Origin: Fimbriiglobus ruber
GTDB lineage: Bacteria > Planctomycetota > Planctomycetia > Gemmatales > Gemmataceae
Reading direction: 5' to 3'
Assembly (NCBI RefSeq): GCF_002197845.1
Contig: NZ_NIDE01000017.1
Coordinates: 480,712-544,711, forward strand
Length of the DNA: 64,000 nt
Under the pieces are notes generated by a model that was given only the letters and a program-made list of their open reading frames with translations, was not told where the DNA came from and did not search any database. Position 1 is the first letter of the stretch. Each line of letters begins with the position of its first letter. Positions 27,100 through 37,072 of the stretch are shown one piece after another. A program made the translations under genes and the position numbers.

Positions 27100-27610
27100 G
27101 GTGAGGTGGCCCCCCGATAAGGATCCGGGAACGGCGTAGGGTTTACACGGCTCAGGTGACCAACGAGCCGCGTTGGGCATCCGCCGTTCGACCGAATCCT
27201 AACCCACTCATAGGGGGCCGGCAAATTACAGGGGTAGCGATTCTAACGAATTTATCGGGGGATGGGGTTTGGCCAAATTATCCAAGGATTTCGTGTCGGA
27301 AATGTGGACAAATCAAAAATTAAGCTCGAGCCATATTCAGGTGCCGCATAGAGCCAAAGTCATACCTTCAGAATAATTCTGTTATGGATTCACTCGGAAG
27401 TCATTCTGTTTTTTGCGGGATTACCATGTGGCGAAAAATCCGGCGCGAGTGAGAAAAGAATTTCGTTCTCAAACCCGAACAGTGGACCCGAGCGGTGTCA
27501 AAAGTGCTTGAAACAACCGAACTTCGGACTATTGATTCGCGCAACAATTGAAAAATCAATTCGGCTCGGAATACATGGCAGAAGTTTGCCACGTTTCGTT
27601 CGCCAAGTCT
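27100..27610. other. Intergenic region, no feature recognised
   Basis: About 510 bases, moderately AT-rich from 27240 to 27600, lie between two minus-strand genes. Short frames here lack ribosome-binding sites and recognisable motifs. I see nothing to call. Confidence 0.4.
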
Positions 27611-29974
27611 TTATTTCCGGCTCAGCTCCGCGTCAGTCGGCGGGTCCGCTATTTCATCCATCTGAAAGGCGGCGATGAAAAACGCGAGTCGGCGGGATTC
27701 ATGCGGGACGTATGAGCGGGGCATGCGACATCGGAAGTGAACCGCGTGGCGTCCCGGCGGGACCACCCATGTGTATTTCGAAATCGTGCAATTGTCTTTG
27801 TTGACTGGCAGTCGGTCGGTCCAGACGTCGCCTTCGATCTTGAGGTCGGCACAGTCCTCGGTCGTCGTGCGGAACAACATGCTGGCCCGAAACGTCCGGG
27901 GGCGGTCGGACGGGTTCACGATGATGGCGAGCCCGGACTGCCCGCACCACCGATGCTCGTTCTCGTGTCCGGGCGGCAGAAAGTCGTGAAACCCGTTCAA
28001 CCACAAGATGCTCACGCGGTCCGTTTCTCGTTCGGCCTCGGCGTCGAAACTCGTGCCAAGGTTCGCGCGGAGCCGGTCACGGTACGGGCGCAGGTCGTAG
28101 AAGACCTGGGTGTGGTTCGGGTGGACCAACTTCGTCGCGTCCGGGCCGAGTTCCTTTTCCACGGCGGTGAGTAACGCGGCGGCATCATCCGCCTGGTAGC
28201 CGCGGGAATCGATGAATAGGCCGTCGAAGCCGCGGAGTACGATCCGCCGGAGCATGTCCGGTGGCGCCGCGAGGGACGCCGACCGTTGCCACAAGTCGGT
28301 CTCGCGGCCCTTCATCGCCCCGTAACTCCACCGCACGGTTTGCGTGTGGAGGAAGCCGCGAGCGTGGTTGTACTGGTATCGCGAGTGGGTCGGCCAGGGA
28401 GTTTCCGGGAACGGAACATACGGAAGTGTGAACACCATTCCGCCGGGGATCGCTCGCTCGATCCCCGCGAAAAAGTCGGCGTCCGCGTGGAAGCGAGCGG
28501 CCGTCTCCGGGGTCGGGACGCCGCGGGCGAGGTCGGTGAAGTATCCCGCGGGCGTCTGGAACCGCTCGTCTTCAACGGTCGCGGGTGATGGTCCAAACCA
28601 CCGGGCGTCCGTCTGATCCCAGACCCCGACTGCCGCGACGAGGATCGCGGCCGGCCACCGAAATTCCCGGACCCAGCTCAACCGCGTGTCGAAGAACCGG
28701 TCGAATAGGTAACACGCGGCGAAGACGCCGAAAAACGCGACGTAGATACTGATCCGGTTGTAGCCTCGGATCTGCGGATCGATGAACTGGTTGTACAGCG
28801 TGCCGAAGCCCCCGATCGTCCCGAGCGAGATCGCGGCGATGGCCAGCGCGGACAGTGGACCGAGTGGCCAGCTGCGGCGGAGCAGCCAGACGCGCTGGAC
28901 CGGGGCCACGGTAAGAGCCAACAGGGCCAGCGTCCCGGCCCCCACGATCAAACCGAGGGTGGCGGTCGTGTTCTCGTTCTGAATCGGGCGGATGGCGGAA
29001 TCGTAAGTACTCCGAACCGCGGCCAGTTCCCGGCTGTGGTGTGAGGCGACCGGAAGAAAGAGGTGGGTCAGCTTGAGCCCGTAGATTTCCGCCTCTTCCG
29101 GTTGCCGGGCGGTGACTTCGGTGTTCGCCCCGTTCCGCATTTGGTAAGCGATCGCCGGCGAGAGGTTCGCGACCGCGGCCAAAACCGTCACCGCCGTCAC
29201 CGCCCCCGCGCTCGCCGCCGCCCGCCACGTCCCGAGGGCGATCCACGCGTAGAGCCCGGCCACGACCAAAAGAGCGCAGGCGAAAAATGCGTAGTAGGCC
29301 CCGGCCGACGCGGTCGCAACGGCGATCGCGACGGCGGCCAGTGTGTCCCCGGATCGAATCGCCACCCGGTAACGTCCGGAATCGTCCTGTCGGAAAAACG
29401 GCAACCGCCCCCGGCAGACCCAGAGGATGACCATGACCGTCAAAGGGATGACGAAGTAAGCCGCCAGAAAGAGGTGGCTCATCCCGCGTAAATAATGGTA
29501 AGGCTGAAATGCGTAAAGCAATCCGCCGACTCCCGCGAACGGCCTGGAGAGTCCGAAGTGTCGGAGGACGAACATCGTCGTCAAGACGGTCAGCGGGTAC
29601 GTAAGCAGGTAGAACAAGTTACTCGCGGCAACCACATCGCCATCGACCAATTGCCCGAGAGCCCAAATGCAGGCGAGTTGAAGGTGGTCGATGATCGGGA
29701 AGTCGTACAACTCCTGAGTCCCGGGCGCCCCGAGCCGTTCCGTTTGCCAGTGGCTCCCCCGCTCGATGGCGGACTTCGCGATCGGTAGAATCAAGAGGGC
29801 GTCGCCTTCGTACTCCAGCGGCACACCCAAAGTTGCCCGATCCAACCTCAAACCGACGATTAACACGACGACCGCAGTCAGCGCGAACAGCAAGTACGCT
29901 CCGGCTTCGAGGGCGAACCGGTGGAAACTTGTGTGGGAAGTTGGAGCGTCGGACACTGTTAGACCTCGACTCAC
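27611..29974 (-). CDS. Polytopic membrane protein, GT-C glycosyltransferase-like
   Basis: The 787 residues have an N-terminal part with about ten hydrophobic helices (such as YLLFALTAVVVLIVGLRL and LFLAAYFVIPLTVMVILWV). The first large loop carries an acidic EGDALLILPIAKSAIERG segment, where GT-C enzymes place catalytic acids. The C-terminal 330 residues are soluble with a beta-rich end. This layout resembles lipid-linked-sugar mannosyl- or arabinosyltransferases, but no family can be fixed by eye. The start is GTG at 29974 or 29956. It is divergent from the ABC ATPase. Confidence 0.65.
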   Translation of the reverse strand: MSRGLTVSDAPTSHTSFHRFALEAGAYLLFALTAVVVLIVGLRLDRATLGVPLEYEGDALLILPIAKSAIERGSHWQTERLGAPGTQELYDFPIIDHLQLACIWALGQLVDGDVVAASNLFYLLTYPLTVLTTMFVLRHFGLSRPFAGVGGLLYAFQPYHYLRGMSHLFLAAYFVIPLTVMVILWVCRGRLPFFRQDDSGRYRVAIRSGDTLAAVAIAVATASAGAYYAFFACALLVVAGLYAWIALGTWRAAASAGAVTAVTVLAAVANLSPAIAYQMRNGANTEVTARQPEEAEIYGLKLTHLFLPVASHHSRELAAVRSTYDSAIRPIQNENTTATLGLIVGAGTLALLALTVAPVQRVWLLRRSWPLGPLSALAIAAISLGTIGGFGTLYNQFIDPQIRGYNRISIYVAFFGVFAACYLFDRFFDTRLSWVREFRWPAAILVAAVGVWDQTDARWFGPSPATVEDERFQTPAGYFTDLARGVPTPETAARFHADADFFAGIERAIPGGMVFTLPYVPFPETPWPTHSRYQYNHARGFLHTQTVRWSYGAMKGRETDLWQRSASLAAPPDMLRRIVLRGFDGLFIDSRGYQADDAAALLTAVEKELGPDATKLVHPNHTQVFYDLRPYRDRLRANLGTSFDAEAERETDRVSILWLNGFHDFLPPGHENEHRWCGQSGLAIIVNPSDRPRTFRASMLFRTTTEDCADLKIEGDVWTDRLPVNKDNCTISKYTWVVPPGRHAVHFRCRMPRSYVPHESRRLAFFIAAFQMDEIADPPTDAELSRK

Positions 29975-30120
29975 ACCGCGGACGTCGCAGAGGTCTTACC
30001 GGGCGCCGTTTGCGACGGTGACGTATACCACAAACACGTGGTTCGCTCCCACACCAATCGCGGCGGCGGCGGATCATCAATCGGTCAAACGATTTATCGT
30101 CGTCCCCTCTTCTCCCCATC

Positions 30121-31275
30121 ATGCCATCGTTATCCCTCACTCGCGTCGCAAAAACTTACTCCGGCAACACGATCGGACTCCACCCGACTGACCTGGAAGT
30201 CGAGTCGGGTGAGCGGGTCGCCTTGCTCGGGCCGAGCGGGTCCGGAAAATCCACGCTATTACGATTGATCTCGGGACTGGAAGAACTGAGCGAAGGGACG
30301 ATCACGATCAACGGAGAGCGGGTGGACCGCTTGCCGCCGCATCGAAGAAGTGTGGGCTTTCTGTCGCAGCGCCCGGCGCTGTATCCTCATCTGACTGTTG
30401 AACAGAATCTTCTCGCGAGCGGCACACAATCTCCGCGGAAACACACCCCGCCGACCCACCACATCTCGTTGGCCGAGACCGTCGAACTCCTTCGCATCTC
30501 TCCGCTTTTATCTCGTTTACCGCACGAACTTTCGGGCGGGGAGCGACAACGTGTGGCGCTGGGGAAGTTGTTAATCCGGCAAGCCGGGGTGTGGTTGCTG
30601 GACGAACCGTTCGGTGCACTCGATCCGGTTTTCCGCACCGAATTCCGGGCCGATCTGCACTTGCTACTCGAACGTACTGGCGCCACAATGATTATCGTTA
30701 CCCATGACCCGATCGACGCTTCGGCCCTGGGCCGCCGCATCGGGGTGCTCGGGGACGGTCGTCTGCAACAAATCGGCTCGCCCGACGAGTTGCGAACCCG
30801 CCCGGGCAACCGATTTGTGGCGTTTTGTCTGGGGCGTTTGAGTTTGATCGATGGTCGTGTGAACAGAGGTGATCCTTCGGGGCGGACTTTCGTCTCGGAG
30901 TGCGGGTCGGTCGTCGTGCCGTTGCCGGATTGGCTCGACTCCAACCTGGCGAATCGGCTCGGAATGGCAACAGGCGGCAGCCTGACGCTCGGCATCCGAC
31001 CCGAAGCCGTCGCCGCGGTTCAGGCCGATGGTTCGGACGCGACGAGACCCGGCGTGATCCTGGCCGGGTGGTCCGTTGTCGCGGTCGAGCCGGCCGGGAG
31101 TCGATGGGTTCTGACCGCCGCCCGCGGTCGTACCCGGATTCGGGTCGAGTGGTCGTCCGGGTCGCCGCCGTTGGTCGGTTCGCTCGCGGATTGGTTCCTG
31201 CCCGCTGACCACTGTGTCTGGTTCGATGGCCAAACCGGCCGCCGAATAGGTGATTCGGAACAACCTGTTGGCTGA
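30121..31275 (+). CDS. ABC transporter ATP-binding protein (sugar/CUT1-like)
   Basis: The 384 residues carry Walker A LLGPSGSGKST at about 36-46, a Q-loop in GFLSQRPALYPHLTVEQN, the signature LSGGERQRVALGKLL, Walker B VWLLDEPFGALDP and the H-loop IIVTHDPIDA. About 130 further residues resemble the TOBE regulatory domains of MalK/UgpC-type ATPases. No permease or binding-protein gene is adjacent, so it is an orphan subunit, perhaps shared between importers. It precedes nusA by 55 bases on the same strand and may be co-transcribed with it. Confidence 0.88.
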   Translation: MPSLSLTRVAKTYSGNTIGLHPTDLEVESGERVALLGPSGSGKSTLLRLISGLEELSEGTITINGERVDRLPPHRRSVGFLSQRPALYPHLTVEQNLLASGTQSPRKHTPPTHHISLAETVELLRISPLLSRLPHELSGGERQRVALGKLLIRQAGVWLLDEPFGALDPVFRTEFRADLHLLLERTGATMIIVTHDPIDASALGRRIGVLGDGRLQQIGSPDELRTRPGNRFVAFCLGRLSLIDGRVNRGDPSGRTFVSECGSVVVPLPDWLDSNLANRLGMATGGSLTLGIRPEAVAAVQADGSDATRPGVILAGWSVVAVEPAGSRWVLTAARGRTRIRVEWSSGSPPLVGSLADWFLPADHCVWFDGQTGRRIGDSEQPVG

Positions 31276-31330
31276 TCGGAGCCTGGGTCCGAACTGAATT
31301 GTTGGTAGATCTGCACCCGGAGAAGCAGTC

Positions 31331-32881
31331 ATGGCCGTCGCCAAGAAAGAACCGCCGAAAGAGCAACTGCCGAGCAAGGCGGACATCGGCAAAGAGGTTC
31401 TCAAGCTCGTCGACTTGATGCACGAGGAGAAGAAAATCTCCCGGGACGTCATTTTCGGCGGGATCGAGGCGGCCATCCAGCTCGCGGCCGAGCGGCACTT
31501 CGGGGTCGAAGAAGGGATTCACGTCCAAATCGACCGGGCGACCGGTGAGATCAGTGCCCGCAAGGGGACGGAAGAGCTGAACCCGGTCGTCCTCGGGCGG
31601 ATCGCCGCCCAGTCCGCCAAGCAGGTGATGATCCAGAAGATCCGCGAGGCGGAGTCGGACACCGTATTCAACGAGTTCACGGCCAAGAAGGGCGAGTTGG
31701 TCGTCGGGGTGGTTCAACGGGTCGACGCCGGGACGGCGATCGTTTCGCTCGGGAAGAGCGAAGCCCTACTGCCGCGGAGCGAGCAAATCCCCGGGGAAAG
31801 TCACCACGTCGGCGAGCGCGTGAAATCGGTCATCTTTGAAGTGCGAAAGACCGGGCACCGGGTCAAGATCGTACTCTCCCGCGCCCACCCGGACTTCGTA
31901 AAGGCGTTATTCGAGGAAGAAATTCCGGAAATCGACGACCGGACGATCGACATCCGGGCGGTCGCCCGCGAGGCCGGCTATCGGTCCAAGGTGGCGGTCT
32001 CGAGCATCGACCTCAAGGTCGACTGCGTCGGGGCGTGCGTCGGGGTTCGCGGCAGCCGGATCAAGAACATCATTGAAGAACTCAACGGCGAGCGGATCGA
32101 CATCGTCCGCTGGAACGACTCGCTGCAAGTGCTGGTACCAAACGCACTTCAGCCGGCCCAGATCAGCGACGTGTTCACGTACCCGCGGCTCGGCCGCGCG
32201 ATCGTCCTCGTCACCGAAGACCAGCTGTCGCTGGCGATCGGCCGCCGCGGGCAGAACGTCCGGCTCGCGAGCAAACTCGTCGGCATGGACATCGAAATCA
32301 TGACGCACGACGAACTCGGCGAGGCACTCGAACGGGCCGAGCGGTGGTTCGGGCAGCTGCCGCACTCCACCCCCGAAACCGTCCAGACGATGATCGAGGA
32401 AGGCTTCCTTTCGTACAATGAATTGACGTTCATTGATGCCGAAGAACTCATAAAATTCACCGGCCTCAACGAGGAACAGGCGGCCGAGGTCATCGACTAC
32501 GCCGAAGAGTACGCCGATACGATGGACCGCAGCGCCGAAGAAGAGCGGGCGGCGGCGGCCGAAGCGGTAGCCGCGGCCGAGGCGGCCGCTGAAGCGGCGG
32601 AGGCCGGCGGAGAAGCGTCCGAATCCGGGGACGAGGGTGCGAACTCCGAAGGCGTGGTTGTGTCCAATACCAGTACGGAAAGCGAAGGCGGGGAGCTAAA
32701 GTCCGAGGCCGAAGCCTCGGGCGAGAGCGAACACCACCCCGACACCACTTACCACGAAGGGATGCCGACCGACACTCAGGCGATCGAAGAAGCGCGGGTC
32801 CACGAAACAGAACGGACCGGTGAGGACGGGGAAGAAACCACACCCAGTCCCGACGAAACCACCCAGGGGCCGACGGCATGA
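31331..32881 (+). CDS. nusA: Transcription termination/antitermination factor NusA
   Basis: NusA binds RNA polymerase and nascent RNA and modulates pausing, termination and antitermination. The 516 residues comprise an N-terminal polymerase-binding domain, an S1 domain (GELVVGVVQRVDAGTAIVSL, about residues 120-190), two KH domains (GVRGSRIKNIIEELNGERID and LSLAIGRRGQNVRLASKLVG) and a C-terminal helix-hairpin-helix-like segment around IDAEELIKFTGLNEEQAAEV. The last 120 residues are an acidic Ala/Glu/Ser-rich tail not found in E. coli. The gene heads the conserved nusA-infB cluster. RimP, usually upstream, is absent here. Confidence 0.95.
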   Translation: MAVAKKEPPKEQLPSKADIGKEVLKLVDLMHEEKKISRDVIFGGIEAAIQLAAERHFGVEEGIHVQIDRATGEISARKGTEELNPVVLGRIAAQSAKQVMIQKIREAESDTVFNEFTAKKGELVVGVVQRVDAGTAIVSLGKSEALLPRSEQIPGESHHVGERVKSVIFEVRKTGHRVKIVLSRAHPDFVKALFEEEIPEIDDRTIDIRAVAREAGYRSKVAVSSIDLKVDCVGACVGVRGSRIKNIIEELNGERIDIVRWNDSLQVLVPNALQPAQISDVFTYPRLGRAIVLVTEDQLSLAIGRRGQNVRLASKLVGMDIEIMTHDELGEALERAERWFGQLPHSTPETVQTMIEEGFLSYNELTFIDAEELIKFTGLNEEQAAEVIDYAEEYADTMDRSAEEERAAAAEAVAAAEAAAEAAEAGGEASESGDEGANSEGVVVSNTSTESEGGELKSEAEASGESEHHPDTTYHEGMPTDTQAIEEARVHETERTGEDGEETTPSPDETTQGPTA

Positions 32882-33001
32882 TCGCCGTACCCCCTCTTTC
32901 CAGAATTTTTGCCGGGCTTAGAATAATTTACACGTCCGCCACGACCGGTCCCCCGGTGGCGGAGAACAGGGGGTGTCCGGGCGCCCCCTAAGGAGCCGCG
33001 C

Positions 33002-36000
33002 TTGTCGAAGACGCAAGAGAGTCCGAAAGATTCCAAAGATCCCAAGGGCGGCGGAAAAATCCGCGTGTTCGCCCTTGCGGCCGAACTGAATGTGGACACC
33101 AAAGCCGTTCTGGAGTTCTGCAAGGAACTCGGGTACGGGACCATCAAAAACCAACTCAGTGGACTGGAACACGAACAAGTCGATGCCATTCGCGACCGCG
33201 TGAAGAAGGGCGCCCGCCCCTCTCATGCCGGCCCGGCTCACGCGCCCACACCTCCGAAGCCCGTCGCGCCGCCCAAACTCGACTCGAAAATCCCGACGCT
33301 GAGCAAACCCAAGACGTTGCCATCGAAGCCGACCGCGCCGCCGGTCGCCGAGGCTCCCGTCGCTCCCCCGGCGATTCCCGCCGCGGTGCCGGCGGCCGCC
33401 GCACCAGAAAAAGCCCCGCCCAAACCCGTCACCGCCCCGGTCGCCGAATCGACGCCCGTGGTGCCTCCCGCCGTCAAACCGGCAGACATAGAGGTCGCGA
33501 AACCCGAAGTGCCGACACACGCCCCGATCGCTCCTCCCGAACCGGCGCACGTCGCCCACGCCGCGGCTCCCGCGGCCGCCAAACCGACCGAACCGGTCAC
33601 ACCGCCGGCCGTAACCGTTACCCATCATGAAGTAGCCGCCCTGGCTGCCGTAACGCACGAGCCGGCTGCCGCGGTCGAGCCCAAGACGGTCGCCCCGACC
33701 GCCCCGCGAGAGCCGGTTCACGAACCGGCGGCCGTCGTCGCCGAGGCTGCCGCGCCGACGACCCAGCCCGCTTCGGCCCGGCCGAATCCGCAGATGCCCC
33801 CGCCCCTCGCCCCGCGCGGCGTGCCGAACTTGAACGCCCGCGGGCCGGTTCCGGGCAACAAGCCGCCGGTTCTCGGCGGGAACCGCCCGCCGGTCGTTCT
33901 CCCACCGAAACCACCAGGCGCCCCGCAAACCAGTGGTGGCCCGCCGAAGCCGCCCGTGCAAGCAGGGCCGCCGGCCGGTCACACGCCCCCGGTCCGCCCT
34001 CAACCCGCTTTCGGCCCCGCTGGCGCGATTCCACCGCGCTCCGGTCCGTCGGCCCCTCCGCCGTTCGGTGGCGCGAGACCGGGCGCGCCCGGTCAAGGTC
34101 AAGGGCACGCTGGTAGCGGCGGTGCCCGTCCGCCTTTTGGACCCGGTGGCCCGCCCCGTCAGGGTGGTCCCGGTATGGGCGGCGGTGGTGGCTCGACACG
34201 AGCGGGTGGACTTCCCCACCGGACAGGCGGCCCGGGTGGCCCCCGCGGCGGCCCCGGTCCTGCTGCGTCCGGTCCTCGTCCCGCCGCGGGTGCCGGCGGT
34301 CCCCCCGGTGCGGCGAAGACGGTGAAACTCTCGCCCGAACAAATCGAGCGTCTTCGACTGCTCGAACGGAAACGCGGCGAAAAGATTTCGATCCAAGACA
34401 TCCCGAAGGCGACCGCCGCGCCGGCCGCGCCGGCCGGCGAAGGCGCGAAGCCGGGCGGTTTGGCGCCGGGCGGCCCGGCCCGGCCCGGTCGCCCTATGGG
34501 TGAGGGTGGCGAGGCCGACGACGGGAAGGGCGGCAAGCGGCCGGGCGAAGTCGCCGGCCGGGACCAGCGGCACAAGACCCGCCAGGACAAGGGCCGCCAG
34601 CACCGCCCGCTGACCGACCGCAGCGCGATCATCATCGGCACCGGCGGCCGCGTCGACATGATCGAGACCCAGCACGGGTCGCGGATCAAGAAGCACCGTG
34701 GCAAGCAGCACGTCAAGCCGCCCAAGGTCGTCACCGGTGGGCGCATCGAAATCGCCTTGCCGATCACCGTCCGGACCCTGTCCGAGACGATCGGGATGAA
34801 GGTCGGGGAACTGATCCTCAAGCTCAAGAACCTGACCAACTCGCTGTTCACGATCAACTCGGGCGTCGAATTCGAAGTGGCGGAAATGATCGCCATCGAG
34901 AAGAAGATCGAGCTGGTCGCAAAGAAGCAGGTGACGGCCGAAAGTTCGCTGGAGGCGACGATCACCGAGCGGAAGGCGTCCGCCAACCAGCTGCCGCGGC
35001 CCCCGATCGTCACGATCATGGGCCACGTCGACCACGGGAAAACGTCGCTCCTGGACCGGATTCGGCAGCAGTACGGCCTCTCGTCCGACGTCGTCTCGAC
35101 CGAGGCCGGCGGGATCACCCAGGTGCTCCGCGCGTGGCGGGTCGAGAAGGGCGGGAAGTCGACCACGTTCCTCGACACTCCGGGCCACGAGGCGTTCACC
35201 AAGATGCGGGCCCGCGGGGCCAACGTCACGGACATCGCCGTGATCGTCGTCTCCGCGTCCGACGGCGTGATGCCGCAGACCGAAGAGGCGATCGCCCACG
35301 CCCGGGCGGCCGACGTGGACATCATCGTCGCCATCAACAAGGTAGACCTGCCGGACGCGAACATCGACAAGACGCGGCGGCAGTTGTACCAGCTTAACCT
35401 GCTCCCGGACACGATGGGCGGGGACGTCCCGTTCGTCGAGTGTTCGGCCAAGACCGGCAAGGGCATCGACGAGCTGCTCGACTCCGTCGCCGTCCTCGCC
35501 GAACTGGCCGAACTCACGGCCGACCCGACCCAGGCCGGGTCCGGGACGTGTCTGGAAGCGTACCTCGAAGGCGACCGCGGGGTCATCGCCACGCTGCTCG
35601 TCCAGAACGGGACGCTCTCCAAGGGCGACGTGGTCCTCTGCGGGGCGACCTTCGGCCGCGTCCGCGCGATGTACGACGACCTCGGCCGGCCGATCGAGGA
35701 GGCCGGCCCGAGTACGCCGGTCAAGTTCATCGGCCTGGACGAGGTGCCGGACGCCGACGACCCGTTCTACGTGGTCGACAACATCGCCACCGCGCGCGAG
35801 ATCGCCGGCAAGCGGCGGGAGCGCCGGTCCGAGACCGACCGCTTCAAGTTCCAGGCGGTCAACCTGGACAAGCTGAAGGAGCAGAACGCCAAGATCAAGA
35901 TCACCGAACTCAAGGTGATCCTGAAGGCCGAGGCCCGCGGGTCGGTCGAGGCGATCAAGAAGGAACTCGAAAAGCTCGTCCACGAGGAGGTCCGCGTCCG

Positions 36001-36535
36001 CGTCCTCCACGCCGCGATCGGGGCGATCAGCGAGTCCGACATCACCCTCGCGCTCACGTCGCCCGAGAACACGATGATCGTCGGGTTCAACGTGACGGCC
36101 GACGACGCCGCGCTGAAACTGGCCGAGCAGCGCGGGATCAGTCTCCGCGAGTACCAGATCATTTATAACCTCGTCGACGACGTGAAGGCGGCCCTCGAAG
36201 GGCGCCTCAAGCCGGTCGAGGAGGTGGTCCACCTGGGCCGGGCGATCGTCCGCGAGACGTTCAAAATCTCGAAGACCGGGACCATCGCCGGCTGTTACGT
36301 CACCAGCGGGACGATCGAGCGGAACGCCAAGGTCCGGGTCATCCGGGACGGCACCGTGCTGTACCCGCCGGCCGAAAAGACGGCCAGCCTGGACTCGCTC
36401 AAGCGGTTCAAGGACGACGCCAAGGAGGTCCGCGAGGGGTTCGAGTGCGGGATGAAGATCGCGGGGTTCGACGACATCAAGGTCGGCGATGTGATCGAGG
36501 CCTACCGCATCGAAATCCGCCAGCGGACGCTGTAA
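33002..36535 (+). CDS. infB: Translation initiation factor IF-2
   Basis: IF-2 is a GTPase that places fMet-tRNA on the 30S subunit and promotes subunit joining. At 1,177 residues it is longer than E. coli IF-2 (890). The N-terminal IF2_N domain (IRVFALAAELNVDTKAVLEF) is at about 20-70. About 350 residues of Pro/Ala/Gly-rich linker follow. The G domain has GHVDHGKTSL near residue 674, DTPGHEAF near 726 and NKVDLPDA near 779, then domains II-IV. The start is TTG at 33002 with AAGGAG nine bases upstream. It is followed by DUF503 and rbfA. Confidence 0.96.
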   Translation: MSKTQESPKDSKDPKGGGKIRVFALAAELNVDTKAVLEFCKELGYGTIKNQLSGLEHEQVDAIRDRVKKGARPSHAGPAHAPTPPKPVAPPKLDSKIPTLSKPKTLPSKPTAPPVAEAPVAPPAIPAAVPAAAAPEKAPPKPVTAPVAESTPVVPPAVKPADIEVAKPEVPTHAPIAPPEPAHVAHAAAPAAAKPTEPVTPPAVTVTHHEVAALAAVTHEPAAAVEPKTVAPTAPREPVHEPAAVVAEAAAPTTQPASARPNPQMPPPLAPRGVPNLNARGPVPGNKPPVLGGNRPPVVLPPKPPGAPQTSGGPPKPPVQAGPPAGHTPPVRPQPAFGPAGAIPPRSGPSAPPPFGGARPGAPGQGQGHAGSGGARPPFGPGGPPRQGGPGMGGGGGSTRAGGLPHRTGGPGGPRGGPGPAASGPRPAAGAGGPPGAAKTVKLSPEQIERLRLLERKRGEKISIQDIPKATAAPAAPAGEGAKPGGLAPGGPARPGRPMGEGGEADDGKGGKRPGEVAGRDQRHKTRQDKGRQHRPLTDRSAIIIGTGGRVDMIETQHGSRIKKHRGKQHVKPPKVVTGGRIEIALPITVRTLSETIGMKVGELILKLKNLTNSLFTINSGVEFEVAEMIAIEKKIELVAKKQVTAESSLEATITERKASANQLPRPPIVTIMGHVDHGKTSLLDRIRQQYGLSSDVVSTEAGGITQVLRAWRVEKGGKSTTFLDTPGHEAFTKMRARGANVTDIAVIVVSASDGVMPQTEEAIAHARAADVDIIVAINKVDLPDANIDKTRRQLYQLNLLPDTMGGDVPFVECSAKTGKGIDELLDSVAVLAELAELTADPTQAGSGTCLEAYLEGDRGVIATLLVQNGTLSKGDVVLCGATFGRVRAMYDDLGRPIEEAGPSTPVKFIGLDEVPDADDPFYVVDNIATAREIAGKRRERRSETDRFKFQAVNLDKLKEQNAKIKITELKVILKAEARGSVEAIKKELEKLVHEEVRVRVLHAAIGAISESDITLALTSPENTMIVGFNVTADDAALKLAEQRGISLREYQIIYNLVDDVKAALEGRLKPVEEVVHLGRAIVRETFKISKTGTIAGCYVTSGTIERNAKVRVIRDGTVLYPPAEKTASLDSLKRFKDDAKEVREGFECGMKIAGFDDIKVGDVIEAYRIEIRQRTL

Positions 36536-36573
36536 CGCGGCGGCATTCGGGGTCGGGCGTCGGGGCAGTGTTT

Positions 36574-36597
36574 CGCGAACCCGGGACCGGGTTCGCG
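36574..36597 (+). terminator. Hairpin after infB (possible attenuator/terminator)
   Basis: CGCGAACCCGG (36574-36584) pairs with CCGGGTTCGCG (36587-36597) around a 2-base loop, followed by GGTCTTTCC. The T-run is short, so it may only partly end infB transcription before DUF503. Confidence 0.5.
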
Positions 36598-36652
36598 GGT
36601 CTTTCCTCGATCCCCGACCTCTTTCCACGAGCGGTTTCGCCCGTCTACCCAA

Positions 36653-36937
36653 ATGATCGTTGGCACCGTGAAGGCCCGTCTTCTCGTCCGCGAGTCGCGG
36701 TCCCTGAAAGACAAGCGGCAGGTGGTCCGGAGTATTCTGGACCGCCTGCGCAACCAGTTTAATGTTTCCGCCGCCGAGGTCGACGCGCTGGACGATTACC
36801 GGCTCGTCGTCCTCGGTATTGCGGCGGTCGGCCCCGAGGCCGCCCACGTTAAAGGCGTACTCCAGACGATTACCGAGGCGCTGCGGGCCCACCCGATCGC
36901 CGAATTTCTCGGGAGCGAGATCGAAGTCGGAAGTTGA
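36653..36937 (+). CDS. DUF503 family protein (YlxP-like)
   Basis: This 94-residue protein of the DUF503 family is commonly encoded between infB and rbfA in bacteria. Family features are the start MIVGTVKARLLVRESRSLKDKR and the QVVRSILDRLRNQFNVSAAEVD segment. It is probably cytoplasmic and may relate to ribosome maturation by context only. It sits 117 bases after infB and 135 bases before rbfA on the same strand. Confidence 0.9.
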   Translation: MIVGTVKARLLVRESRSLKDKRQVVRSILDRLRNQFNVSAAEVDALDDYRLVVLGIAAVGPEAAHVKGVLQTITEALRAHPIAEFLGSEIEVGS

Positions 36938-37072
36938 CGCCCGCGGGCGTCATCGGGCCAGGCGGCGGGGTCGATGTCCACACCTTCCGGTGTCGGCTCA
37001 CGTCCCGCCGACCGACCCAGTGGAAATAGCGACAGAAACTGCCAGGCAATTGTTTTACCGAGAACACACGGA

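Noticed and set aside
27401-27592. 63-residue minus-strand frame before the GT-C-like gene
   Set aside because: Lies in AT-richer intergenic DNA, lacks a ribosome-binding site and has no motif.
32918-36892. 1,324-residue minus-strand frame opposite infB
   Set aside because: The opposite strand is unmistakable IF-2; this frame has no ribosome-binding site or domain.
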